A stretch of DNA of 64,000 nucleotides, taken from Bacillus sp. A301a_S52. Lineage in GTDB: Bacteria; Bacillota; Bacilli; Bacillales; Salisediminibacteriaceae. Location: NCBI GenBank assembly GCA_024701455.1, contig JABXYP010000001.1, positions 3,538,001 through 3,602,000 on the forward strand, written 5' to 3'. Position numbers and translations under genes: made by a program. The notes beneath the pieces are model-generated. The model was given only the letters and a program-made list of their open reading frames with translations. It searched no databases and was not told where the DNA came from. Positions 27,676-37,514 of this stretch are shown here, piece after piece (the stretch's first letter is position 1; each line of letters starts with the position of its first letter).

Positions 27676-28170
27676 TTATAGCACCTGTTTTAAACGTTCA
27701 TAAACATGAAACGTATGTGCCAAAGGATTTTTTTCATCCACCGTTCCTTCTTGACGAGACACTTCTTTCCACTCGGCTTCATCAATTTCAGGAAAAAACG
27801 TATCACCTTCAAATGAGGCATGGATTTTTGTAATATACAAACGATCGGCTTTATCTAGTAGCGTTTCATAAAGAGTCGCACCGCCGATCACAAAAAATAC
27901 TTCTTGCTCCTTCATTAAAGGCTTTACTTCCTCTATGTGATGGAAGACTTCAACTCCTTCCGCGGCAAAACTTTCATTACGTGTGAGTACAATATTTCGC
28001 CTATTCGGAAGAGGCTTGCCAATGGATTCAAATGTTTTCCGCCCCATAAGCACAGGGTGACCAGTTGTGATTCGTTTAAAATACTGTAGTTCAGCGGGAA
28101 GGTGCCACGGCATCTTCCCATTTTTACCTAGAACTCGTCCATCCGAAAAAGCAGCGATCATAGCGATCAT
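27676..28170 (-). CDS. dfrA: Dihydrofolate reductase
   Basis: Reduces dihydrofolate to tetrahydrofolate with NADPH, regenerating the cofactor oxidised by thymidylate synthase. 164 residues with [34 protein letters not shown], and [12 protein letters not shown]. Its ATG overlaps the thyB stop as ATGA, so the two are translationally coupled. The pairing thyB-dfrA is also found in B. subtilis. Confidence 0.97.
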   Translation of the reverse strand: MIAMIAAFSDGRVLGKNGKMPWHLPAELQYFKRITTGHPVLMGRKTFESIGKPLPNRRNIVLTRNESFAAEGVEVFHHIEEVKPLMKEQEVFFVIGGATLYETLLDKADRLYITKIHASFEGDTFFPEIDEAEWKEVSRQEGTVDEKNPLAHTFHVYERLKQVL

Positions 28171-28961
28171 ACTGACACTTCTCCTTTTATATGAGGATGT
28201 GGATCATAGCCTACTAGTTCAAAATCGTCTATTGTGAAGTCTTCAATCTTCTTCCGTTCTGGATTTAATCTCATTTCAGGAAGAGGACGAGGTTCACGTG
28301 TCAGTTGGAGCTTTACTTGTTCAACATGATTATTGTAGATGTGAGCATCTCCAAATGTATGGACAAAGTCCCCTGGCTCTAGACCACATTCTTGGGCAAC
28401 CATTAATGTTAATAGTGCGTATGATGCGATATTAAACGGCACACCTAAAAAGACATCCGCACTCCGCTGATACAATTGACAGGACAATTTCCCATCTGCT
28501 ACATAAAATTGGAATAAGCAATGACAAGGAGCGAGCGCCATTTTATCAATATCTGCCACGTTCCAGGCATTGACAAGCAATCTGCGCGAATCAGGGTTCG
28601 TTTTAATCTGTTCAATAATATCTCCTAATTGATCAATCGTACGGCCATCTGGTGCTGGCCATGAACGCCACTGTTTACCATATACAGGGCCAAGATCGCC
28701 ATTTTCATCAGCCCATTCATTCCATATCCTAACATTATTTTCCTTTAAATAAGCAATATTTGTTTCACCTTTAATGAACCAGAGAAGTTCATGAATAATC
28801 GCTCTAAGGGCTAGTTTTTTTGTCGTTAAGACCGGAAATCCCTTTCCTAAATCGAACCGCATTTGATAACCGAATGTACTAATCGTTCCTGTACCTGTTC
28901 TGTCCTCTTTTTTCGTGCCATTCTCTAAAATATGCTTACAAAGATTGAGGTAAGCTTGCAT
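28167..28961 (-). CDS. thyB: Thymidylate synthase (ThyA/ThyB type)
   Basis: Methylates dUMP to dTMP using methylene-tetrahydrofolate. 264 residues, the normal length for the E. coli-like type. [14 protein letters not shown] near the N terminus, nucleophile Cys in [12 protein letters not shown], and [31 protein letters not shown] precedes the ATG. Lies 28 bases after the HD-GYP gene and overlaps dfrA. Confidence 0.97.
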   Translation of the reverse strand: MQAYLNLCKHILENGTKKEDRTGTGTISTFGYQMRFDLGKGFPVLTTKKLALRAIIHELLWFIKGETNIAYLKENNVRIWNEWADENGDLGPVYGKQWRSWPAPDGRTIDQLGDIIEQIKTNPDSRRLLVNAWNVADIDKMALAPCHCLFQFYVADGKLSCQLYQRSADVFLGVPFNIASYALLTLMVAQECGLEPGDFVHTFGDAHIYNNHVEQVKLQLTREPRPLPEMRLNPERKKIEDFTIDDFELVGYDPHPHIKGEVSV

Positions 28962-28989
28962 GACATATCCCCCTTATTAATGTGATGAC

Positions 28990-30069
28990 TTAACCTATAA
29001 GTGGCTGCACACAGGCAGAGATCGTCACCCCTAATTCCTTTGACAAGTCAAGGTCATATTGCGTGGTCTCAGTCACAATGCGCACAACAGGACGTGATGG
29101 TAATTGCGCATGTGTTTTAGCGACTATCCCAATCCGTCCATCACTTAACTGCACTTCTAGTCCAATTGGATAAATCACCACTGTTTTAGCAAATAATTCT
29201 ACTAATTGTTGATCAAATACGCTGTTAGCCCCGCTAAAAAGTAATTCTAGACCTTCATGAGGTAAGAGAGCTTTACGATAAACACGATTTGATGTGACTG
29301 CATCAAAGACGTCTGCAATACTAATTATTTTAGCATACAAATGGATCTCATTTGCAGTTAATTGTCGAGGATAACCACTCCCATCCCCTTTTTCATGATG
29401 CTGATACGCACAATGAGCTGCTAATAATGGTAATGTGCCGCATTTACGTATCATATCAAAGCCTATTATCGTATGAGTTTTCATAATGTCATATTCATCA
29501 TCACTTAATGAATCCGTTTTATTTAAGATGTCAGCTGGAATACCAAGCTTTCCTATATCATGTAATAATGCCCCTAACCCAAGCTCATACAGTTCATACA
29601 TATTAAGCTTAAGTTTTTTTCCTAATGCAAGTGAGAGAACTGAAACATTTAATGAATGCTGAAAAATCGAAGAATCAAACGAGATAACATTAGTTAATAG
29701 TGAAATGGCTTCATTATTAGCCGCTACTTTTTCTAAGATTTCTTTAACGACTTTTGAAAAAGACTGGGAAAAGTCATCCATATTAACGGTTGTACCCGCT
29801 GACATTTTACTAGAAATATCATTGAAATTTTTATGAATGGTAGTCAGCATTTTTTGACGTTCAAGTGGCGTGAGTAATTCTTCCGGATAAAGATCAGCAG
29901 TTACTTCATCCTCAATATACACAAATGTGACGCCTTTTTCTTTTAAACGTTCCACAACATTTTCAGATAATAGCATACCCCGATTTAATAATGTTTTTCC
30001 TTCTTCATTATAAATAGGCTCAGCAAGACGGGCCTCATGCGTTATTTTATCTAAAGGCATCAATTTCAT
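28990..30069 (-). CDS. HD-GYP domain protein, probable cyclic-di-GMP phosphodiesterase
   Basis: 359 residues. The N-terminal 130 residues resemble the DUF3391-like lead domain. The HD-GYP core is intact: LLHDIGKLGIP (HD), KTHTIIGFDMI, HHEKGDGSGYP (GYP) and KIISIADVFDAVTSNRVYR. Expected to hydrolyse c-di-GMP in the cytoplasm; no membrane helix. It is inside the yunE-yunD-thyB-dfrA unit (33 bases after yunD, 28 before thyB), linking signalling with nucleotide metabolism on one transcript. Confidence 0.88.
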   Translation of the reverse strand: MKLMPLDKITHEARLAEPIYNEEGKTLLNRGMLLSENVVERLKEKGVTFVYIEDEVTADLYPEELLTPLERQKMLTTIHKNFNDISSKMSAGTTVNMDDFSQSFSKVVKEILEKVAANNEAISLLTNVISFDSSIFQHSLNVSVLSLALGKKLKLNMYELYELGLGALLHDIGKLGIPADILNKTDSLSDDEYDIMKTHTIIGFDMIRKCGTLPLLAAHCAYQHHEKGDGSGYPRQLTANEIHLYAKIISIADVFDAVTSNRVYRKALLPHEGLELLFSGANSVFDQQLVELFAKTVVIYPIGLEVQLSDGRIGIVAKTHAQLPSRPVVRIVTETTQYDLDLSKELGVTISACVQPLIG

Positions 30070-30102
30070 ACAAATCCCGTTCCTTTCTATGTAATAGGCT
30101 CT

Positions 30103-31509
30103 TTAACGGGAGGGCGTCTTAAAGGTTCTTAGTTTCCAAGCGAGTAGATCCCTTAAAAACTCCGGCATAAAGTAATCTATTTTAGTCGACGTGCTGATAG
30201 CAGGGTATAGCTGCCCTAATGTAAACATATCAACTGTGGCAAGTGTATAGTTGCAGTCTCTTTGTAATGGCTTATTTCCAATGAAAATACTCTTTTCATT
30301 AAGAGCTGGCGCATCTTTGGCTATTTTTAAGTTGTCAAACATCATGTATCCTAACACTTTACCTCTAAAACCAAAACCTTTTAACGCAAAGTGTATCATG
30401 CTCTCTTCTTGTGCCGCGTGCAAAATGTTAATTAAATTCTCCCCTGATATCACCACATTTGCAGGGTTAATTGGATGCGGACAGCACTCATGTAGATCTC
30501 CTAACGTGACTGGACCAACTTCTAGACTCTTTAATAACACTCCTGAGTTAACCATAGCCAAGTCGGCGTGACACCATTCTCTCAATGTTTCTGCCAGTAG
30601 TTTCGGAAAGTCACTATGTTGGTACCATTGAACTTCCAATGGTTCTGCTAAATGTGTCACAGGTTCCTTAAGGATATTATCGGCTTGTTTCGCTAAATTT
30701 GAAAGAAGCTTTTCTGTTTCTTCATCACGCTCGTTCAAATTTACCTTTATAGATTGAACATGATTTATAGAAAGACTAAACGCTCCTTTGTTACATTCTT
30801 TAAACGATAATTGAACGTCTCCAATATAGGTACCTGATCGTCCTGCCTGATTAATCCACGTATTATTTACTTTCTTTCCTCTTTCCAAAACATGATGTGT
30901 ATGCGCCCCTAGTATGACATCAATCCCAAAAACTTCATTCGCCAGCTTTTCATCTTCTTTTAGACCTAAGTGGGATAAACATATAATCGCGTCTACCTTC
31001 CCGCTCAACCTCGCAACTGTACGTTTCAACGCAGCAAATGGATCAGTCACCCGCCAGCCAAGTGTTTTATAAAACAGTGGAAAAGAAACCGTCACGCCTG
31101 TTACGCCGATAGAAACACCTGACGGTAAGGTGAAAACTTTATGTGGGACAGTCCACTCTGGATAGCTACCGTCTTCATGGATTAAATTACTTAAAATAAC
31201 AGGAAATTCAGCTTCATCATATAAATGATCTAATTGCTCTTTGGATAAGGTGATCCCTTCGTTATTCCCGATCGTCACACCGTCATATTCCATATTATTT
31301 AAAAGCTCCACATTTCCTTTTCCAGCTAAAGCTTCAGTCATGGGATGAACTTTATCACAGTGATCACCAATATCAAACAACAGGACGTGTTCATTATGAC
31401 TTAAAGCATGTTGTTTTTTTTCTTTTAACAATTTAGTAACAGCAGGCCAGTTATCCAATTGACTGTGTAGGTCATTTGTATGTAATATTCTTACTTTCTC
31501 GTTGGTCAA
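30103..31509 (-). CDS. yunD: YunD, 5'-nucleotidase/UshA-type metallophosphatase
   Basis: 468 residues with a calcineurin-like N-terminal domain (ILHTNDLHSQLDNW, DIGDHCD, GNNEGI, LGAHTHHVLERG) and a 5'-nucleotidase C-terminal domain. There is no signal peptide, so unlike UshA it should act in the cytoplasm. TTG at 31509 is chosen as start since GTGGGAGG lies right before it, giving TNEKVRILHTNDLH. Follows yunE by 45 bases as in B. subtilis. Confidence 0.9.
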   Translation of the reverse strand: MTNEKVRILHTNDLHSQLDNWPAVTKLLKEKKQHALSHNEHVLLFDIGDHCDKVHPMTEALAGKGNVELLNNMEYDGVTIGNNEGITLSKEQLDHLYDEAEFPVILSNLIHEDGSYPEWTVPHKVFTLPSGVSIGVTGVTVSFPLFYKTLGWRVTDPFAALKRTVARLSGKVDAIICLSHLGLKEDEKLANEVFGIDVILGAHTHHVLERGKKVNNTWINQAGRSGTYIGDVQLSFKECNKGAFSLSINHVQSIKVNLNERDEETEKLLSNLAKQADNILKEPVTHLAEPLEVQWYQHSDFPKLLAETLREWCHADLAMVNSGVLLKSLEVGPVTLGDLHECCPHPINPANVVISGENLINILHAAQEESMIHFALKGFGFRGKVLGYMMFDNLKIAKDAPALNEKSIFIGNKPLQRDCNYTLATVDMFTLGQLYPAISTSTKIDYFMPEFLRDLLAWKLRTFKTPSR

Positions 31510-31554
31510 TGGGCCTCCCACCTTCTAAATTAAATTTTAAACATAAGCATATGA

Positions 31555-32379
31555 TTACAAGCTTGATAGACCTTGATACATTAAACGCACACCAATAATA
31601 ATGAGAAAAATACGAAGCATGAGGACAACGGCATCACTTGTCAAACGCCTATTGATTACAGCTCCAATTTGGCCTCCTGCCCATGCACCAGGAATAAGTG
31701 CGATCGCATAATACCAATCAACATTCCCTAAACTTATATGGGAAATTGAGCTGACTATAGACGACAAAAAAACGAGAAACATGGAGGTAGCAACAGCTAA
31801 GTGTGGAGGAAAAGCAAAGAGTAAAATCATAGCAGGAACCATGAGCGAACCACCACCTATTCCAAACAAACCGGAAAACATGCCTACAAAATAAGCGATG
31901 ATAATTGCAATTAAAGGATGATAACCATACATAATCGTCTTCCCGTCAAGATTTTGGTAGCTTCGTTTAATACCTCCCTTTGTCATTTTAATCGGCTTGA
32001 CATACCGTCTCACCATTAATATAAAAGAGACAATGACAATAAACGACCCAAAGGCAATTAAAAACACATCTACGTTCATCCCTTTATTAAGCCACACGCC
32101 AAATAACGCTCCTGGTCCACTTCCAATAAAAAAAATAAGCCCGCTTTGAACATCGACTTTCTTTTGTTTTAAATAGGCAAGCGTTGATGATAGTCCAGTA
32201 AAAATCATTACTAAAAGCGATGTTCCTACAGCTACTTGAGGTGTAATTCCGTTTAAAATTTCCGAATATTCACTTAAAAACATCAGAGCTGGAACAATAA
32301 TAATTCCCCCGCCAAGACCCATGATACTCCCTATTACGGCCGCACCAAGCCCCATAAATGCCAATATAAACCATTCCAT
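31555..32379 (-). CDS. yunE: YunE, TSUP/TauE-SafE family membrane permease
   Basis: 274 residues, about eight membrane helices, with the twin glycine-rich repeats of the sulfite exporter TauE/SafE family (AVIGSIMGLGGGIIIVPAL and VGMFSGLFGIGGGSLMVPAM). Likely exports or imports an organosulfur or other anion; substrate unknown. First gene of the yunE-yunD-HD-GYP-thyB-dfrA run. Confidence 0.9.
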   Translation of the reverse strand: MEWFILAFMGLGAAVIGSIMGLGGGIIIVPALMFLSEYSEILNGITPQVAVGTSLLVMIFTGLSSTLAYLKQKKVDVQSGLIFFIGSGPGALFGVWLNKGMNVDVFLIAFGSFIVIVSFILMVRRYVKPIKMTKGGIKRSYQNLDGKTIMYGYHPLIAIIIAYFVGMFSGLFGIGGGSLMVPAMILLFAFPPHLAVATSMFLVFLSSIVSSISHISLGNVDWYYAIALIPGAWAGGQIGAVINRRLTSDAVVLMLRIFLIIIGVRLMYQGLSSL

Positions 32380-32616
32380 ATAAAAGCCTGCTTTCTAGAA
32401 CATATTAAGGTTTTGATCATGTCACTCTTTTATCCATCGTAATAACTTTTAAACGAGTAGGATAGCAAGAAACGCAAGATCATTTTTAATAAATGCCTTC
32501 AAGGCCCGTTCACCCTTACGAGGAGTTTATAGCCTTTGAGGCACAATTAAAAATATGCGGTTTATGACTATGACACTATGTTTCACCTATTATCTATTAT
32601 AGTGGCTATGACTCCG

Positions 32617-33477
32617 TTATTCATCAAATAAGTTTAATTGCTTCGGTGCGAGCCCCTTATACGAGATGCTAAGCTCCTTGATAAAAGATTGGGCATTCCC
32701 TGCGGCGTGTCCACCTGAATTATTGTTAAAAATCACATATGTATTAGGGACTGAAGCAGCAATCTTTTTAATTTGTTCAGCTAATTCGGCTAATTCATGA
32801 TGAGAATAATCGTATAGATAGCGAACATCTCGCCACTCTTGACCTTTCACCGGCTTCGTCCATGCCGCGACATTTCGTCCATGGAATCTCACAAACGCCT
32901 TCTTGTCATGGGTAGTTTCCGGAACGAAAGGAATCGATCGTTCACCTGCTTGAGGTTCATCACATATACTATGTATCCAGTTATCTTCTTTCATATAGTC
33001 AAGCGTTTTTTCTTTCATTGCTCCTTCATACCAAGATTGATGTCTAAATTCTAGAATGGCATCAAATTCACTTAATTGCTGGCGGACGATCCGTAAATAA
33101 TCCACATGTTTACGTTGACAGTCAAACCAGGGTGGAAATTGACAAAGGACCCCTGCTAATTTACCTGCTTCTTTTAATGGTTTTATGGCCGTGTTAAATG
33201 CAGTAAACATCTCTTCCTTTGTATCAAAGGGAATATCTCCACGCTGATGCCCCGTCATCCCTTGATAAGCTTTTACAATAAATTGAAACGTTGGTGGCGT
33301 CTCGTTTAGCCATTTCATGATATTTCTCTCAGGCGGAATTGCATAAAACGATGAATCCAACTCTACGATAGGGAAATACCCTGCATAAGCTTCAAGCTTT
33401 TTAGCAACTGATGTGAGTCCCTCATAAAGCGTATGGTGATCTCCCCAACCACTAAGACCGATGTTAATCTGACTCAT
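32617..33477 (-). CDS. yunF: YunF, DUF72 family protein
   Basis: TIM-barrel DUF72 protein, 286 residues from the ATG at 33477 (AGGAGTG upstream). Typical segments: IGLSGWGDH, VELDSSFYAIP, AILEFRHQSWY and the final FNNNSGGHAAGNA. Biochemical role unknown. Upstream of yunE as in B. subtilis, but separated by about 240 bases so probably independent. Confidence 0.9.
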   Translation of the reverse strand: MSQINIGLSGWGDHHTLYEGLTSVAKKLEAYAGYFPIVELDSSFYAIPPERNIMKWLNETPPTFQFIVKAYQGMTGHQRGDIPFDTKEEMFTAFNTAIKPLKEAGKLAGVLCQFPPWFDCQRKHVDYLRIVRQQLSEFDAILEFRHQSWYEGAMKEKTLDYMKEDNWIHSICDEPQAGERSIPFVPETTHDKKAFVRFHGRNVAAWTKPVKGQEWRDVRYLYDYSHHELAELAEQIKKIAASVPNTYVIFNNNSGGHAAGNAQSFIKELSISYKGLAPKQLNLFDE

Positions 33478-33839
33478 ATTCGTCACTCCTGTCTGTTGAT
33501 AATGACACCCTCTGACGGATAAGTCTCATTTAAAATGATAGCAGAATCTCCTAGTCATATCCATTAAAGAAAACCTATTCAACCCCTTAATAATGCAGAA
33601 TTACCTAATTCGGCATTGTTGCTTTTATGTACCAGTACCCTTTTCTTACGGAGTTTTTCTACAGCACGTTTTTTACGTTACTCAACTTTTAACTCTACGT
33701 TGTGCCATCACGATGGTTTTGATTAATTCTCGTTTCAATTCCCTAGCTGTAGTAAATCGGAAAACTAAAAAGAATACCGCCATCTCAGATGGATCGGTAA
33801 ACTGTGGTAAAACACCTATTAACTTTTATCTATTGGCTA

Positions 33840-34157
33840 TTAATCAACCTTTTCGTTCTCATAGTCATATTTAGTAGAGAGGTCATTTGACGACAACCAA
33901 TCCATCAATTGGTTATACAAATAATAAGTCGTCCCTTTCAGCTCAACCTTAGGTGGATTAGGGTATTTATGTAGTAACTCTTCTACTTCTTCTTGACTTA
34001 AATTAAGATAAAATTTTAGATCGCTTTCTTTTATTAAGTGATTATAATTGTGTCCTTTATCTGGACGGCTAAAATTTTGTAAACCCTTCCCTATAAAATA
34101 ACCCATAAGACTAAAACCAATAGCTAATAAGAACATTCCAAGAGCAAATCCATCCAT
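33840..34157 (-). CDS. Small membrane-anchored protein with a helix-turn-helix-like tail
   Basis: 105 residues. One N-terminal membrane helix (about 4-25, FALGMFLLAIGFSLMGYFIG), then a hydrophilic region with YLNLSQEEVEELLHKYPNPPKVELKGTTYY split over two helices, resembling small excisionase/HTH_17-type folds. GAGGAG precedes the ATG. No family name is certain. Monocistronic, followed by no obvious terminator. Confidence 0.7.
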   Translation of the reverse strand: MDGFALGMFLLAIGFSLMGYFIGKGLQNFSRPDKGHNYNHLIKESDLKFYLNLSQEEVEELLHKYPNPPKVELKGTTYYLYNQLMDWLSSNDLSTKYDYENEKVD

Positions 34158-34515
34158 TTTATGTTCTCCTCTCTATTTATCTATTTGATTAGGCAGTTGA
34201 ATAATCAACCGTATTCTTCTAATTTTAGCACCTTCTACACTAAATCTTCATGTGTCAAAAATAAGTAATAGATTTCTCACACGTTAGCTAATCAGGCTAT
34301 AACCAAAGTATTACTGGCGGGGTTCCCGCTTCTGGTAATAAATATATGAAAATAAAAAAGAAAACTTCAATCAGTGGGGGTTTTCCTTCCCCCTTAAGAG
34401 TGGAATAAAAAACATCAAATACTCTGCTTTTAACACCGTTTTATACTGCTGTTGAAATCAACGATATTAACTTAGGATTTGGAAATATTAGAGAAGCTGC
34501 GGTAAAACAGCCTCC
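34158..34515. other. Spacer holding a short repeat copy and a gene relic
   Basis: Contains the short repeat at 34361-34411 and, at 34440-34480 on the minus strand, a relic encoding NPKLISLISTAV followed by a stop. That matches the end of the unknown gene remnant at 51530 (KPMLVSLISSAA then stop). Confidence 0.5.
34361..34411. repeat. Short copy of the dispersed repeat
   Basis: ACTTCAATCAGTGGGGGTTT then CCCCCTTAAGAGTGGAATAA. Same short form as the copy at 7707-7762; it lacks the TTTAGCTC and TTTACGGACG blocks of full copies. Confidence 0.65.
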
Positions 34516-35739
34516 TTAATCTTTATATGGATCAAATTCCCCTTCACCTGCCATACACACGCCAATTGGCTTTAACACATGTTCGATGCTGACTGTCTGT
34601 TTGTGCGCATCTAGAACATCTGCTAATTTTTTATAAACAAACGGGCTTTCATCCGTACCGCCTCCGCGCAATTCAACACCAAACTCTTTAATCGCTTGCT
34701 TCATCTGTTCCGATGTTACTTTTCCACCACTTCTCGTTCGTGTTTTCCAGTTCATTTTCCCAGCTGCCTCTGTTCGGCTCATGATTCGTCCAGCTCCGTG
34801 AACAGTACTGTAAAAAGCATCTCGATTTTCTTCACTATCTACCCCGCGAATGATGACGGAATTGTCACCCATGCTTCCGCCTACAAATCCCCATTGGTTT
34901 GGTGCTGATGGCGTTGCTCCTTTACGAACGATGACATATTCTTTGTCATTGTGCGTTTCCTTCCACGCGTAGTTATGATGATTGTGTACAGAAAACAGAG
35001 CTTCTGCCTGCAAAATGTCTAACACTTTTTGAATGGCATAATCTCGACCAGCATAAGCATATTTACCTGCTAGCTGCATCGCGCGGTAGTACATATCGCC
35101 AATGTCTGAATCTAAATCTAATAGTGTAGGCGCGTCTTCCATCCGCTCCCCTTTAACTTTATCGGAAAACTGGGCTCCTTTGGCCAAATTCATAAACCCA
35201 CTCGCCGTTTTATGACCGAATCCCCTACTCCCGAAATGGTTTGCCACCCAAACGTCATCTGTTGCTTCCTCAACAAAAAGGTCAACAAAATGGTTACCAC
35301 TGCCTACCGTGCCTAGCTGTTTTTTCGCCAGCGCTTTTAATTTGTCATGCTCTTGCTTGCCTATTTCTTTATAGACGTCCCAATTGGGATCATCAAAAAG
35401 CGCGTGATCTACTTTCTCACGATTACTTCTACCTACACCGAAAGATATGGACTGTGCTATTTCATCCATAATCCCAGATAGCTGCTCTCTTATATCTTCA
35501 TATTTCACATTTGTTTTTACGGCTTTATTCCCACACGCAATATCATATCCAACCCCTGAAGGTGAGATTTGATTTCGGTAGACCACAACTCCGCCAACCG
35601 GTTGACTATAGCCTTTATGATGATCAGCCATCAAAAGCACTTGTTCTACATTCCCATGCTGAGAGCATGTCACTGCTTGGTCAACAGCACTCTCTAGTGG
35701 ATTTCCCCACACTTTAACGCCCTTTATTTCCTTGTACAC
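34516..35739 (-). CDS. rtcB: RtcB family RNA-splicing ligase
   Basis: GTP- and Mn-dependent ligase that joins 2',3'-cyclic phosphate to 5'-OH RNA ends, used in RNA repair. 407 residues with the family metal and guanylation sites: MADHHKGYSQPVGGV, SGVGYDIACGN, GSGNHFVDLF and the HGAGR box. No archease gene is adjacent. RtcB is patchy among Bacillaceae. It is flanked by relics and repeat copies, consistent with acquisition. Confidence 0.9.
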   Translation of the reverse strand: MYKEIKGVKVWGNPLESAVDQAVTCSQHGNVEQVLLMADHHKGYSQPVGGVVVYRNQISPSGVGYDIACGNKAVKTNVKYEDIREQLSGIMDEIAQSISFGVGRSNREKVDHALFDDPNWDVYKEIGKQEHDKLKALAKKQLGTVGSGNHFVDLFVEEATDDVWVANHFGSRGFGHKTASGFMNLAKGAQFSDKVKGERMEDAPTLLDLDSDIGDMYYRAMQLAGKYAYAGRDYAIQKVLDILQAEALFSVHNHHNYAWKETHNDKEYVIVRKGATPSAPNQWGFVGGSMGDNSVIIRGVDSEENRDAFYSTVHGAGRIMSRTEAAGKMNWKTRTRSGGKVTSEQMKQAIKEFGVELRGGGTDESPFVYKKLADVLDAHKQTVSIEHVLKPIGVCMAGEGEFDPYKD

Positions 35740-36116
35740 CGTTCTTCTCTCCTTTTCTTCCTATCAGCCAATCAAACGTAGTGACTAGCTTTTAAGTCAC
35801 TCTTATTGGATAACACTACCACAAATTTCATTCATATGGAATTCTCTCAATAAAAAACAGGGGGACAAATGAGGAAGATTAGATAGTAGGTTATGCCGAC
35901 AGTTGAAATACTCATTGGCAAACACATGTGACCGTTGTCAATTATTCACAAAGGCGTATAGCTAGCTTTAAATCAGAGGGGGTGGCCTCGACAGCGTTCC
36001 AAAACAAGGAAACGTTATTTTGCTCGAACTAGATGAAACGCCCTAAAGCTTATCAATCGCATAGTACCTCTCCTTCTTGGATACACTATGAAAAAGAATT
36101 TATAAGGGGGCCACAT
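35740..36116. other. Intergenic stretch without recognised feature
   Basis: Only a weak hairpin (GTGACT/AGTCAC near 35780-35800) is visible. It separates rtcB (minus) from the small plus-strand gene. Confidence 0.4.
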
Positions 36117-36479
36117 ATGAATGCAATGCAACAATTAACCGAGTGGCTGGAAGCTCATAAAGGACAGAAGCTTATGATTTCAAAACTGGAATATGGAGCA
36201 GGAATGACGTCGATAACCGATTCAGATCAAGTCTCCATGACGTTAGAGGCAGTCACGTTTAGTGATCGTGAGAGTAGAGATCCAGACGGGTATGTAGCCA
36301 ATCATGAACTGGTGCTTCGTGGCGAAGGGACCATTCAAGGCTCGAAACATGCGACAGGCCCATTGCCAGATCATCATTTCGACATTCCGCTGGAAGATAA
36401 GATGTCCCTCTCCACTGACGAAAATCAAGCGATCGTTGAAACCCATCAAGCCAAGTATATTTTAGAAGCAAACGTGTAA
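36117..36479 (+). CDS. Small soluble protein, unknown
   Basis: 120 residues from the ATG at 36117 with TAAGGGGG six bases upstream. A longer in-frame ORF from 36033 has no such signal. Contains LTEWLEAHKGQKLMISKLEYG, then beta-rich text and a long acidic tail region. No signal peptide or membrane helix. Family not recognised. Confidence 0.65.
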   Translation: MNAMQQLTEWLEAHKGQKLMISKLEYGAGMTSITDSDQVSMTLEAVTFSDRESRDPDGYVANHELVLRGEGTIQGSKHATGPLPDHHFDIPLEDKMSLSTDENQAIVETHQAKYILEANV

Positions 36480-36483
36480 AATT

Positions 36484-36515
36484 GAGTATGAGAGGGACTA
36501 GTCCCTCTCATACTC
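36484..36515 (+). terminator. Perfect 32-bp hairpin after the small gene
   Basis: GAGTATGAGAGGGACT and its exact reverse complement are directly joined. It lies four bases past the stop codon but has no T tract, so termination is likely but not certain. Confidence 0.65.
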
Positions 36516-36594
36516 CCCCTGCGTAGCGGTTATGAAAATCAGACGTTATATTAACGACTTCAAACCCATTTTGCGCCAGAAGAATCGAAAAATG

Positions 36595-37356
36595 TTACTC
36601 TTTATTTACAGTAGCTTCAAATGTAATCATTTCACTTGAATCAGTTGGATATTGGTCGTACTTGTAATCTGCTGAAATTACGATATCTTCAAACCCCATA
36701 TTTTCAAGAAGCATTTTAAACTCTTCAATTCCAAACCACCTAAGTGGAAACCGTTCTAATTCTGTTTGCATTAGTTCGCTATTAGCCCATTTTTCATAGC
36801 GATTATGGGATATTGTATATTGGTTAATATAGTCAACCTCAACTACTTTAGTTTCCAATGTAATAATATCACCATTCCTTGATTCCCAAGTTCTTGTTGA
36901 TACTTTATCAACGGATAAATCAGTTTGTAAAGAAATATCCAAAATAAGCCTACCGCCATTTGTAAGATGGTTATAAAAAATTTTTAGTGCTTTAATAGAA
37001 TCTTCTCTCTTATGTAACAATAAGAATGTACCAGTTGGCACGACAATAGCTTCATATTTTGTGTCTATTGAAAATGACGCCATATGCCCTTCAAATAATT
37101 TGGCATTAAGCCCTCTTTCTTCACAGTTATTACGGCATATTTTTAACATCTCTTGTGAAACATCAAAGCCATCAACTTTCAAGCCTCTTTCTAAAAGCGG
37201 AATGAGAATTCGACCAGTTCCAACTCCTGGTTCAAGAATGTCACCCGTACAAGAAGCCAATCTATCGCTATAAAATTCCACATCCCCAAATGAACACCCA
37301 ATATATTTGTCCATATCATATACTTCTGATGAAAGCTTATTATAATAACCTAACAA
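36595..37356 (-). CDS. Class I SAM-dependent methyltransferase
   Basis: 253 residues, Rossmann methyltransferase with motif I ILEPGVGTGRILIPLL and motif II region VDGFDVSQEMLKIC. Substrate unknown. The first of several single-gene accessory units on this strand. Its 5' flank (37411-37449) carries the recurrent sequence also found upstream of the GNAT at 46449 and the phosphotransferase at 50448. Confidence 0.85.
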   Translation of the reverse strand: MLGYYNKLSSEVYDMDKYIGCSFGDVEFYSDRLASCTGDILEPGVGTGRILIPLLERGLKVDGFDVSQEMLKICRNNCEERGLNAKLFEGHMASFSIDTKYEAIVVPTGTFLLLHKREDSIKALKIFYNHLTNGGRLILDISLQTDLSVDKVSTRTWESRNGDIITLETKVVEVDYINQYTISHNRYEKWANSELMQTELERFPLRWFGIEEFKMLLENMGFEDIVISADYKYDQYPTDSSEMITFEATVNKE

Positions 37357-37410
37357 ATGCTTTTCTCCTTTTTTCTTTTGTTATTATTAAGTCCTTCTTC
37401 TTCAATAAAC

Positions 37411-37449
37411 TATTCATTAGTTCAGTAACAATGATTTCAACTAATAAAG
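37411..37449 (-). repeat. Cassette-type 5' flank repeat, copy 1
   Basis: In gene direction: TTTATTAGTTGAAATCATTG followed by TTACTGAACTAATGAATAG. Similar to 47011-47056 and 51400-51443. Confidence 0.6.
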
Positions 37450-37514
37450 CTTTCACAATATATCTCATAAATTTTCTAATCCCTTTTGTATGTCTCATTT
37501 GACGCCCCTGTAGT

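Noticed and set aside
33593..33874. 93-codon plus-strand frame
   Set aside because: Composition unlike the neighbours, overlaps the end of the better supported minus-strand gene at 33840, no ribosome site.
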